A stretch of DNA of 64,000 nucleotides from assembly GCA_021324735.1 (NCBI GenBank), contig JAJPIO010000006.1, positions 295,743 through 359,742 on the forward strand, read 5' to 3'. Shown piece by piece: positions 51,815 to 59,889 of the stretch (position 1 is its first letter; the number at the start of each line of letters is the position of its first letter). Source of the stretch: Bacteroidota bacterium (GTDB lineage: Bacteria > Bacteroidota > Ignavibacteria > Palsa-1295). The notes under the pieces are model-generated. The model was not told the origin of the DNA. It was given only the letters and a program-made list of their open reading frames with translations, and searched no databases. The position numbers and the translations under genes were made by a program.

Positions 51815-53611
51815 ATGTTCGACTCTCACTGCCACCTACAGGATGCTCAATTCGATTCGGATAGAGAGCAAACGTTTGCTGAAGCTAATACCAAAGGAGT
51901 AACTCACTTCCTGGTACCGGCAACGGACCCCGCAAGCTTCGCGTCAACAATGGCCCTTACCGAATCACATTCGACAGCTTTTGGGGCATTGGGTGTTCAC
52001 CCTCATAGCGCAAATGAATGGGGTCCGGAAGTAAAAGAGCGGATTCGGGAAAGCTTTGAAAAGAATGACAAAATAGTGGCTATCGGCGAAATTGGGCTCG
52101 ATTACCATTATGATTTTGCTCCAAGAGACGTACAGCGTTTAGCATTTGCTCAGCAGATCGAATTAGCGATCGAGCTCAATAAACCAATTGTCATTCATAC
52201 TCGGGAATCGGAAGAGGACGTTTTTCGGATAGTAGAGGAACATTATGGTTCACTTCCTTCGGATGCCGCCCGCGGTCAATTTCATTGCTTCTCTGCTGGT
52301 CAAAAATGGATGCACCGTGCAATTGACCTGGGTTTTCATGTGAGCTTTACCGGTAATATTACGTTCAAAAAGAGCACGCTTGCCGATGTAGTACGAGAGA
52401 CGCCTCTCGATCGGCTCCTTATCGAGACCGACTCTCCATATTTGGCACCAGCGCCCTATCGGGGCAAACGAAACTCACCGGCGTACCTTCCGTTCATTGC
52501 CGAAAAGGTTGCCGAACTTAAACAACTCGACATTTCAACGATCATGCACCAAACGTTCGCGAACACGCTTAAGCTGTTCCGAATCCCTGGACAGTCAGCC
52601 CCCATAGCACGAACGCTATTGCTGGCCGTAGTTCTTTTACTATCTTTTGCCGTAACGTCTCAGGCACAACGCCCAGCTGGTGCTGTACCGCCTGATTCTG
52701 TGCTAACCAATGACCGTCGCCGGGCCGAAGAGCTTCGTAAAAAGCAGGAAGAAGAACTCGCGAAAGAAGCAGAGCAACATCGCCAGGATAGCATTCGCGA
52801 AGCAGGGAAAGAACAAGAAGATGCGATGGCAAAGGCACGCGAGCAAGTCCGGCAGGATTCGATTCGCGCCGCAAAAAAAATACAGGAAGAAGCCGATTAC
52901 GCAGCATTTATGCAAACCCCACAACCTTGGAGAGCTATAGGTATCGGTGGGGGTATTGGTATCGGCAGCATGCAAATGGATGTAAACAAATCTCAAGTTT
53001 CTGCTACTTCCGTTTTTGCATGGTCGGTTCAGGCTTCGACGGCAATCACTCGCCGGCTGGATTTCGAAATCTCCTATTCACACATGAATGTAGGTGATAA
53101 TTTCCCTCAGGATTCCGTCTGGAATTTTGGCCCCGGAGCATCGGCCGCTCCAAAGCCTCCACAATTTGCTAAAGGGAGGGAGACACATTTAATCACCGGC
53201 GAGAATATTGGAATCAGCTGGACTTCCTTCGATTTTAGATACGTCATCACTAAGCCATCGTCAGCAGTATCTTTTTATCTTGGCGTCGGATTCTCTCATC
53301 TCTTGATGAGCAGCCAGCAGCGCTATCATGTCATGCTCGACTCGGTGACCACTTCTCCCATAGAGCAAACCTACGAGCAGGATTGGAGCCGCAACGCCCT
53401 TGAGCTTATTTTCGGTATGCGTCATGATTTCGAGCTCGGCCACGGGCTTACCGTAGAGCCTTTTGCACAGATCGCCGCTTATGGTGTTTTCCAGGGTACC
53501 CAGCAGGATAAAGCATTTGTATTTGTACCTACTCGGAATCAGATAATTATGACGCACTTGAAAGCTGGGGTTACACTCTATTACGGTTGGTTCGGCGTTC
53601 CACGCCAATAG
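51815..53611 (+). CDS. tatD: TatD-family nuclease fused to a signal-peptide-bearing barrel-like protein
   Basis: 598 aa. Residues 1-256 are a complete TatD metal-dependent DNase: H5/H7 (FDSHCHLQD), E92 (GEIGLDYHYD), H128 (IVIHTRES), H157 (GQFHCFSAG) and D206 (LLIETDSPYLAP), ending TFANTLKLF as the family normally does. It runs without a stop into what looks like a second protein: a hydrophobic signal-like segment (about 266-281, ending SQAQ), a charged coiled coil (300-362) with two RQDSIR repeats, and a glycine/aromatic strand-rich C-terminus (370-598) resembling an outer-membrane beta barrel ending in a strand (TLYYGWFGVP). The two halves have incompatible locations, so this is a gene fusion, a lost stop, or an assembly error. 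No ATG exists near the junction. Confidence 0.88.
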   Translation: MFDSHCHLQDAQFDSDREQTFAEANTKGVTHFLVPATDPASFASTMALTESHSTAFGALGVHPHSANEWGPEVKERIRESFEKNDKIVAIGEIGLDYHYDFAPRDVQRLAFAQQIELAIELNKPIVIHTRESEEDVFRIVEEHYGSLPSDAARGQFHCFSAGQKWMHRAIDLGFHVSFTGNITFKKSTLADVVRETPLDRLLIETDSPYLAPAPYRGKRNSPAYLPFIAEKVAELKQLDISTIMHQTFANTLKLFRIPGQSAPIARTLLLAVVLLLSFAVTSQAQRPAGAVPPDSVLTNDRRRAEELRKKQEEELAKEAEQHRQDSIREAGKEQEDAMAKAREQVRQDSIRAAKKIQEEADYAAFMQTPQPWRAIGIGGGIGIGSMQMDVNKSQVSATSVFAWSVQASTAITRRLDFEISYSHMNVGDNFPQDSVWNFGPGASAAPKPPQFAKGRETHLITGENIGISWTSFDFRYVITKPSSAVSFYLGVGFSHLLMSSQQRYHVMLDSVTTSPIEQTYEQDWSRNALELIFGMRHDFELGHGLTVEPFAQIAAYGVFQGTQQDKAFVFVPTRNQIIMTHLKAGVTLYYGWFGVPRQ

Positions 53612-53662
53612 AATGAACAGGCCGTCATTAAGCCCTGAAACCTTGCCTGGAATTTGATACGT

Positions 53663-53677
53663 TGACCTTATAGGTCA
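53663..53677. promoter_or_regulatory. Palindrome at the rel start codon
   Basis: TGACCT and AGGTCA flank three bases and end at the A of the rel ATG. The right arm contains AGG at the position of a ribosome-binding site, so it could be an operator or a small hairpin masking it; it may also be chance. Confidence 0.25.
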
Positions 53678-55995
53678 TGGATTCAGCTACAGTTAAACGA
53701 ACAGTTAGCTCAGAGACCAGCGGTCAGTTGGCCTCTGTGGATGGACGGGATAACGCAGTTGCTCAACGGCGTCGAGCTCGGCCTGCGCTCCGTTGGAGCG
53801 GCGCAACGAACGATGAAACGTATGCTGATAAGCTAAACGACCTCCTCGCCACCTGCCGTAAAAACCTTCGTTACCTCGACGAAGAACTCGTTATTCGGGC
53901 CTTTCGGCTCTGTTATGAAGCGCACAAGAATGATCGTCGTGCTTCCGGTGAACCGTATTTTATTCACCCGTTCGAAGTCTCGATGATCGTTGCACAGGAG
54001 ATACCGCTTGACGATATTTCCGTGGTGGCAGCGCTTCTTCATGATGTCGTCGAAGATACCGTCTATCAACTCGAGGAAATTCGTGAAGAGTTTGGATCCG
54101 AAGTCGCGGAGATCGTTGATGGCGCAACGAAGATCACTGATATTTTTAAGTCGCGTGAGATAACACAAGCTGAAAGTTATCGGAAGTTATTGCTTTCGAT
54201 GGTTGGCGATGTTCGAGTGATGCTTGTAAAGTTTGCAGATCGCCTCCATAATATGCGAACGATCGAGTATCTTCCGCCGGAACGTCAACTTCGCATGGCG
54301 AAAGAGACACTCGATATTTACGCTCCGTTCGCAAACCGATTTGGATTAGGTAAGGTCAAGTGGGAAATGGAGGATCTTGCATTCAAGGTCCTGAACCGCG
54401 AAGCATATACCAATATTAAGCGGGCATTGGCAGAAAAGCGTATCGAGCGCGAAACGTATATTGCCAGTTTTATCGAGCCGATCGCCGAAGCATTAAAAGA
54501 ACAGCATTTTAAATTCGAGATCGTTGGCCGACCGAAACATCTGTTCTCTATCTATAATAAAATGATCCGGCTTGGCAAGGGCCTCGACGAAGTGTACGAC
54601 CTCTTTGCCATCCGAATCCTGCTCGACACACCGAACGACAACGACTGTTTTGCAGTCTTCGGATTAGTATCCTCTATTTACACTCCCGTCCCTGAGCGAT
54701 TTAAGAATTATATTTCGCTTCCTAAAAAGAATGGCTATCAATCGCTGCATACCACGGTGATCGGGCCAAGCGGGCGCATGGTAGAAGTGCAGATCCGCAC
54801 TCGAGCTATGCACGAGATTGCAGAGAAAGGCGTCGCGGCTCATTGGAAGTACAAGGAGCACATAACTGCTGCCGATCCCGATTTGGAAGAATGGGTCAAA
54901 TGGGTAAGGGATGTGTTTGAGCAACACGGCGAAGATGCGCCCAGTGCATTACTCGAGAGCTTTAAGCTCAATCTTTATCAGGACGAAATTTACGTTTTTA
55001 CTCCTAAAGGCGAGTTGCGTATTTTGCCAAAAGGCGCTACTGCGGTCGATTTTGCGTTCGATATTCACTCGCAGATCGGCTTACGTACCATCGGAGCCAA
55101 GGTAAACGGTAGAATCGTACCACTCCATACCAAACTTGCCAGCGGAGATCAGGTCGAGATCATTACTTCGAAGAACCAATCCCCGACCGGCGACTGGGAA
55201 AAATTCGTCGTTACTCATAAGGCGCGATCGCACATACGTAAATTCCTGAATGAAGAACAACGATCGCGGATCGTAGAAGGTCGAGAATTATTTCAAAAAC
55301 GGTTGCAGAAGGCAAAACTGCATGTCAACGATGACATGCTGGTTCGTTTTGCTGCTTCGACGCCGTTAGGAACGCTTGCACGCTTCTATCATGCAATAGC
55401 CTCAGCCGATATTGACATCGAAGATTACTTTAAGCGGCTTAAAGAATGGCTTAAACCTGGCAGTTCAGAGCGTGCGGATAAACGCCCCTCGGATGGGCCA
55501 GACGTCGGGACCGTTACCTATATGGATTCGTCCCGCTCCTCCACCGGGATCCTGATACAGGGCCGACGGGATAATCTACTCTATAGTTACGCAAAGTGCT
55601 GTAATCCTGTACCGGGCGACGATGTCGTTGGCGTCGTTACGATCGGTAAAGGCGTTAAAATTCACCGAAGCAACTGTAAAAACATTCAGAAGTTACAGGC
55701 TGACTCAGAAGAGCGCCTGATCGACGTTTCATGGCCCAGCACTGAAGAAGGTGCCGATTATCTGGTGGGTATTCGCGTGTTTGGCGAAGACCGCCCAGGC
55801 ATGCTCTCCGATCTTACACATGTTATTTCCACTTACAATAACACTAATATTCGATCCGTTAATATTGACTCCCGCGATGCGATGTTTGATGGTAAAATGA
55901 CGGTGTTCGTTAAAAACACCTACCATCTCGCACGATTGATGGAAAAACTGCGCAAGGTGCGCGGCGTAACAAGTGTCGAACGCTTTGAAGAATGA
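53677..55995 (+). CDS. rel: Bifunctional (p)ppGpp synthetase/hydrolase of the RelA/SpoT family
   Basis: 772 aa. An N-terminal HD hydrolase domain is intact (FIHPFEVSM with H97; ALLHDVVEDT with H122/D123). The synthetase domain has GRPKHLFSIYNKM, EVYDLFAIRIL, RFKNYISLPKKNGYQSLHT and VEVQIRTRAMHEIAEKGVAAHW. A TGS domain (EIYVFTPKGELRILPKGATAVDFAFDIHSQ, about 55000-55080), a zinc-finger/helical region with KCCNPVPGDDVVG, and a C-terminal ACT domain follow. The order is that of the single Rel of most non-proteobacteria, making and degrading the alarmone in response to uncharged tRNA. ruvX overlaps its stop. Confidence 0.96.
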   Translation: MDSATVKRTVSSETSGQLASVDGRDNAVAQRRRARPALRWSGATNDETYADKLNDLLATCRKNLRYLDEELVIRAFRLCYEAHKNDRRASGEPYFIHPFEVSMIVAQEIPLDDISVVAALLHDVVEDTVYQLEEIREEFGSEVAEIVDGATKITDIFKSREITQAESYRKLLLSMVGDVRVMLVKFADRLHNMRTIEYLPPERQLRMAKETLDIYAPFANRFGLGKVKWEMEDLAFKVLNREAYTNIKRALAEKRIERETYIASFIEPIAEALKEQHFKFEIVGRPKHLFSIYNKMIRLGKGLDEVYDLFAIRILLDTPNDNDCFAVFGLVSSIYTPVPERFKNYISLPKKNGYQSLHTTVIGPSGRMVEVQIRTRAMHEIAEKGVAAHWKYKEHITAADPDLEEWVKWVRDVFEQHGEDAPSALLESFKLNLYQDEIYVFTPKGELRILPKGATAVDFAFDIHSQIGLRTIGAKVNGRIVPLHTKLASGDQVEIITSKNQSPTGDWEKFVVTHKARSHIRKFLNEEQRSRIVEGRELFQKRLQKAKLHVNDDMLVRFAASTPLGTLARFYHAIASADIDIEDYFKRLKEWLKPGSSERADKRPSDGPDVGTVTYMDSSRSSTGILIQGRRDNLLYSYAKCCNPVPGDDVVGVVTIGKGVKIHRSNCKNIQKLQADSEERLIDVSWPSTEEGADYLVGIRVFGEDRPGMLSDLTHVISTYNNTNIRSVNIDSRDAMFDGKMTVFVKNTYHLARLMEKLRKVRGVTSVERFEE

Positions 55996-56423
55996 GTTTT
56001 AAGTCCCGGGTCCTTGCTATCGATTACGGTACGAAACGTGTCGGGATTGCGATCTCCGATGAAATGAGGATGCTGGCATCTCCACGTGGTATTCTCCCCA
56101 ATAACCCGGATCTGATATCTGCGCTGTCTGCTCTTATCATGTCCGAAGGAATCGGCATCGTTGTATTAGGAATACCTAAAACGCTTGCCGGCACCGAAAG
56201 CGAGATGACCGCCGAAGTGCTTCGCTTTCACGACAAATTGAAGGCATCCCTGGCATCCCTTAACGTGACTCTGGAAACACGGGACGAACGGCTCACTTCT
56301 CTCATTGCCGAGACGAATATTCGCTCTCGAGAATTATCAAAATCAAAACTGAAGAATAAATCCCTTCGGGATGAAGAAGCAGCTCGAATTCTGCTCCAAG
56401 AATACTTGGATTCGATACAATAA
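55992..56423 (+). CDS. ruvX: Putative pre-16S rRNA nuclease YqgF/RuvX
   Basis: 143 aa. The RNase-H-like fold is visible in VLAIDYGTKRVGIAISDEM (first catalytic Asp), IVVLGIPKTLAG and LETRDERLTSLIAE, with DEEAARILLQEYL near the end giving a last acidic pair. The family resolves Holliday junctions in older annotation and trims the 5' end of 16S rRNA in E. coli. It overlaps the rel stop by 4 nt (ATGA), so the two are translationally coupled. Confidence 0.92.
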   Translation: MSFKSRVLAIDYGTKRVGIAISDEMRMLASPRGILPNNPDLISALSALIMSEGIGIVVLGIPKTLAGTESEMTAEVLRFHDKLKASLASLNVTLETRDERLTSLIAETNIRSRELSKSKLKNKSLRDEEAARILLQEYLDSIQ

Positions 56424-56446
56424 AAAAGGCCGGATAAGCCCGGCCT
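56422..56446 (-). terminator. Rho-independent terminator (minus strand)
   Basis: A perfect 7-bp G+C-rich stem (56427-56433 with 56440-56446, loop of 6 nt) is followed on the minus strand by TTTTTTA. It lies 23 nt after the ruvX-side flank and can end the minus-strand transcript coming from 57427. Confidence 0.7.
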
Positions 56447-56509
56447 GGTAGTTCGATAGGTTGCAATTACGGCGCAATAGTACCAATATTTGTTACCGTA
56501 CCACCTGAT

Positions 56510-56614
56510 CCCTTTACTCGTAATTGATGAGTCGCACCATCATCATAAAAATATGATCACGTAGGATCCCGCTGCGGGAGATGGTGGGGCTACCAACACT
56601 AATAATGATTTTGG
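56510..56614 (-). pseudogene. Possible decayed minus-strand coding remnant after the 56615 gene
   Basis: Directly after the stop of the 56615 gene, the minus strand reads on in the same frame for about 20 codons (LLVLVAPPSPAAGSYVIIF). A one-base shift at a run of five T's then gives YDDGATHQLRVKGSGGTV and TNIGTIAP before a stop near 56470. The residue content is protein-like, but nothing is matched to a known family and the region could equally be ordinary 3' untranslated sequence. The terminator at 56422 follows. Confidence 0.2.
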
Positions 56615-57427
56615 CTACGGAGCAAGATAAACTTTTGCTAAGTCCTCCTCCAGCCGTACGAAATAAATACCGGCCGGAAGCTGAGGCAGTGCGACTTCAC
56701 TGCGATCCGCCTGTACCTCTACGTGCGTTGCTTCGATGCCCAGTGGCGTGAAAACTTCTAGTTCGCGCGAGTGATCGGAAGGAGCGAAGGAGCAGGTGAG
56801 CGAACCCGAGTTCGCTACAACCGAGAGGGTTGCTTGCGGTGGTTGAATATCTTTTACTCCCGAGGTAGCTCCACTGATAGCGAAGCTGCCTTTTAGGAAT
56901 TTGTATCCTTCATCTATGTCGCCTATCTTGACCCAGTGATCATAATCGTCAGAAAAGACCTGATCGTCAGGTCCAGTAAGCGGGCCGGTTGTAACGATCG
57001 AGCTCCTGGAATATTGAATGCCGTTGCACCTGACGGCCCAGTCAGTGGTAACCGTTCCCTCGAGCGAGTAACCAGTAGTGATGGGTACATAGCTATGGTG
57101 CGAAAGGAAGAGGCTCGAGATCACTCCCTTTGCAGTATCAAAATAAATTGAGGCAGTATCATATCCGTACTCGGAGCCGGGATCAGGTTGCTGAAAAAAT
57201 AAAGAATCGGCTGAATAGTAGAATAGCCCCTGAAAGGAATCAATCACAAACTCATACGTATGGACAAGGTTCTGTGTATCGGCAACGCTATACGCCTGCG
57301 ACGTTTTGTACGATCCAGTAATCGTGATCGTAACGCGAAACGGCAAATTAATAGGACACTTAGATTGCGCCTCAACTCGTGATCCGAGAAGCACAACGAG
57401 ACAAACTAATAGGAAGATAGTCCTCAT
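56615..57427 (-). CDS. Secreted protein with T9SS-like C-terminal domain
   Basis: About 270 aa from ATG at 57427 (MRTIFLLVCLVVLLGSRVEAQ), which gives a signal peptide; the frame reaches 57466. The middle is strand-rich with no recognised family, and has a cluster of tyrosines and serines (YYSADSLFFQ, YGYDTASIYFD, SHHSYVPITTGYS). The final 75 residues (starting PQATLSVVANSGSLTCSF) include GIEATHVEVQADRSE and end AGIYFVRLEEDLAKVYLAP, a sorting-domain-like end. Probably surface-anchored; function unknown. Confidence 0.7.
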   Translation of the reverse strand: MRTIFLLVCLVVLLGSRVEAQSKCPINLPFRVTITITGSYKTSQAYSVADTQNLVHTYEFVIDSFQGLFYYSADSLFFQQPDPGSEYGYDTASIYFDTAKGVISSLFLSHHSYVPITTGYSLEGTVTTDWAVRCNGIQYSRSSIVTTGPLTGPDDQVFSDDYDHWVKIGDIDEGYKFLKGSFAISGATSGVKDIQPPQATLSVVANSGSLTCSFAPSDHSRELEVFTPLGIEATHVEVQADRSEVALPQLPAGIYFVRLEEDLAKVYLAP

Positions 57428-57553
57428 TTTGACATTCGCAGCATTGCCGCAAACTGTAAAAGACACACAGGAAGCCCCCGCTTCATATCATGAATAACCC
57501 ACAACCAGCCACAAAGTTGCAGTTCAATTCCTACCCTTACCCTTTACCCAGTC

Positions 57554-58540
57554 TTACGCAAGCGGATTCGAATGAAGGAATGTCTCTTCTCCTTCATCCA
57601 GTCGCGTCAGTTCTTCGCGTATGTATTCAAATGCTTCTTTCGGCTCTTCGGAAAAATGGATGAGATTTAAATCGCTACGGGAGATCATACCATAATATGC
57701 CATCTTATCAAAATCGATGATCTCTTTCCAGTAGCTTTCGCCATAGACCACGATCGGCATTTTCTTTCGAATTTTACCGGTCTGAATGAGAGTAAGAATT
57801 TCAAAAAGCTCGTCCAAGGTGCCATATCCGCCCGGAAAGATCACGAGCGCTTTGCCGAGATAAGCGAACCAGAACTTACGCATGAAGAAGTAATGGAATT
57901 CGAAGTTCAGTTCGTCCGTGATATAGCTGTTCGGCATTTGCTCAAAGGGCAGAGCAATATTAAACCCAATCGACTTGCCGCCGGCCAACATTGCTCCTCT
58001 GTTAGCAGCTTCCATAATTCCTGGTCCTCCCCCTGAGCATACCACATATCGTTGCTTGAACGAGTGCGTTTTTATGGTCTCTACATTGACATACGGAATT
58101 TGCTCTTTGACTTGCGCCGCCGCCAACTGTCCTTTTGCTACCTGTGCTTTTTCATAGGCTTGAGCAGCTTGCGTAATAGACCATTCGGTCAGCAACCGTG
58201 CAAGCTCCGTAGCGTCGCTGTAATACCTCGTAAGCTCGTGTCGTACTTTTGCGCGACGCATCGCCTCATCCAGTTCGGCTTCCACTTCCGGGGTGCAGGA
58301 ATTTGTCTGTATGGCCAATGCACGCGCATTCTCAAGCTGATGGATTTCGGCATCCGCCTCTTCCGGTGAGAGGACTCGTGCCGAGCCAAAAAACACGATC
58401 GTGTCTTTGACACGTGCATGGGCTAAGCGGGAACGTGGCTCAATATATTCTGAAAGCACCCGTACGATACGGGCTTCCGGACTGGTGAGAAATGCCTGAT
58501 TGAGATAAGCCTTTTCGGCGCGTTGTTTTACTGCTGACAC
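57554..58540 (-). CDS. LOG family (TIGR00730) Rossmann-fold protein
   Basis: 328 aa from a GTG start at 58540. The hallmark motifs are VVCSGGGPGIMEAANRGA (GGGxGxM) and FPGGYGTLDELFEIL (PGGxGTxxE, catalytic). Related enzymes cleave ribose 5-phosphate from cytokinin or AMP nucleotides (pyrimidine/purine 5'-monophosphate nucleosidase); older annotation calls them lysine decarboxylases. It is longer than the usual 190-230 aa, with about 90 extra residues, mainly an N-terminal helical region and an Ala-rich insertion. Expected to be cytoplasmic. No functional partner is visible. Confidence 0.88.
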   Translation of the reverse strand: MSAVKQRAEKAYLNQAFLTSPEARIVRVLSEYIEPRSRLAHARVKDTIVFFGSARVLSPEEADAEIHQLENARALAIQTNSCTPEVEAELDEAMRRAKVRHELTRYYSDATELARLLTEWSITQAAQAYEKAQVAKGQLAAAQVKEQIPYVNVETIKTHSFKQRYVVCSGGGPGIMEAANRGAMLAGGKSIGFNIALPFEQMPNSYITDELNFEFHYFFMRKFWFAYLGKALVIFPGGYGTLDELFEILTLIQTGKIRKKMPIVVYGESYWKEIIDFDKMAYYGMISRSDLNLIHFSEEPKEAFEYIREELTRLDEGEETFLHSNPLA

Positions 58541-58623
58541 GATTTAAATGCTTTGTGCTAAAGTGTTCGGTGATAGGTAGTATCTTACTATGACAACGCG
58601 ACTGCGTTGAGATTCAATTCTGA

Positions 58624-59124
58624 TTACCAGAGAATTGCCATGGAGATCGAAAACCCCACAATGGCTTGCGCCAGTACGGTACTACGAGCGATATTGCTAC
58701 CTCGGGGCCGGAACAAACCGACCGGCGTCCATCCGGCCCAGTTAATCCCTCTACTTTGCAATCCATTCCAGGACCGGTTCTCCCATCGGCCGTTCGATGC
58801 AGGGTTGAAGGCGTATGCCCAGCCATAGAACGCGAGATCTTGATTCCATGTCCACGCCTCAAGATTAAATGCGATCGCAGAATTAAGACCGCAAACATGA
58901 TATAAAAAATAGGACAACCCTGCTTGAGCAGCACCTTGAACGATTCGATATGACGTTGATGCGCTATGATTGTTGAGGCTGAATGCCAGATAATCTACAA
59001 GTGACAATGTAAGTGTCGCCCCTGTAACATACGCGATACGCTCAAATCGAGTAGAATTGGTGTCCTGTGCTCTCAGTGATGAGTGCAAAAAAAGAAGAAA
59101 GATCAACAGGCAACCCAATCTCAT
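58624..59124 (-). CDS. Predicted membrane protein of unknown family
   Basis: 166 aa, preceded by a strong Shine-Dalgarno (AAGGAG, 7 nt before the ATG). A signal-like N-terminus (MRLGCLLIFLLFLHSSLRAQ) is followed by hydrophobic segments near residues 30-50, 62-85 and 143-165, with tryptophan-rich connecting stretches (WTWNQDLAFYGWAYAF, SWNGLQSRGINWAGW). The segment order and AQ cleavage site suggest an exported membrane or barrel-like protein. No known family recognised. It ends 69 nt before the LOG gene start. Confidence 0.6.
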   Translation of the reverse strand: MRLGCLLIFLLFLHSSLRAQDTNSTRFERIAYVTGATLTLSLVDYLAFSLNNHSASTSYRIVQGAAQAGLSYFLYHVCGLNSAIAFNLEAWTWNQDLAFYGWAYAFNPASNGRWENRSWNGLQSRGINWAGWTPVGLFRPRGSNIARSTVLAQAIVGFSISMAILW

Positions 59125-59143
59125 CGCTGTTCTCCTTAAAGGA

Positions 59144-59872
59144 TTAAGTTACAGAACGGCCTCCATCAACTACGAGGCATTGGCCTGTGACATAAGGAGC
59201 ATCAAATGCAAAATAGAGCACAGCGCGTGCAATATCCTGTGGATTGCCATAGCGCCCGAGTGGAATTCTATCTTCTGCAATTCCGATTTTCGCCTCTGTT
59301 TCAGAATCGATCTGGATAGCACCAGGAGCGACAACATTAACCGTTATCCTCTTCTCTGCTAATTCTCGAGCGAGCGCTTTAGTAAGCGTGATCAAAGCAG
59401 ACTTTGAAACATTATAATCGATGCGCTCTTTCCATATCTGTACTCCACCCAGTGATGCCAGGTTTACGATCGCGCCTCCTTGAGCGGGAAAATGTTGAAT
59501 GGCTGCCCGAGCGATAGCAAAGGGAGCCATCAGATTAAGATCGAGCGTCTGCTGAAATTGCTTAGGTGTTAAGTCAGAAAGAGACTCTCGTTTAGGGAAA
59601 ACACCAGCATTATTGACCACAATATCGATCTCACCGGCAAGTTTAGCAAACCGGTGAACCACCGACTCCGCCTCTACTGTAATGTTCCCTTTGAGCAAAA
59701 AGACTTGCTTTGCTCCGTGCTTAAGGCACTCGCTTTGGGCGTGATCGGCTTCCCGTTCGGATGCCCGATGATAGTTTAGCCCGAGAATGCTACCTCGTTC
59801 GGCAAAACCGAGTGCAATATGAAGACCGAGCCGGCGTACACCACCCGTAATAAGGACCCGTTTGTTAATCAC
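59144..59872 (-). CDS. Short-chain dehydrogenase/reductase
   Basis: 242 aa from a GTG start at 59872. Classical SDR motifs: VLITGGVRRLGLHIALGFA (cofactor loop), IDIVVNNAGVF (NNAG), GGAIVNLASLGG (Ser), DYNVSKSALI (YxxxK with Tyr and Lys) and NVVAPGAI. The substrate is not predicted; the sequence resembles pteridine-reductase/FabG-like members. The gene is 17 nt downstream of nadA and likely co-transcribed with it. Confidence 0.9.
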   Translation of the reverse strand: MINKRVLITGGVRRLGLHIALGFAERGSILGLNYHRASEREADHAQSECLKHGAKQVFLLKGNITVEAESVVHRFAKLAGEIDIVVNNAGVFPKRESLSDLTPKQFQQTLDLNLMAPFAIARAAIQHFPAQGGAIVNLASLGGVQIWKERIDYNVSKSALITLTKALARELAEKRITVNVVAPGAIQIDSETEAKIGIAEDRIPLGRYGNPQDIARAVLYFAFDAPYVTGQCLVVDGGRSVT

Positions 59873-59889
59873 GTTCGAGAAAACTTAAG

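Noticed and set aside
58614..58934. 106-codon minus-strand frame overlapping the 58624 gene
   Set aside because: The alternative frame at 58624-59124 has a good Shine-Dalgarno and a signal peptide, so this one is a shadow.
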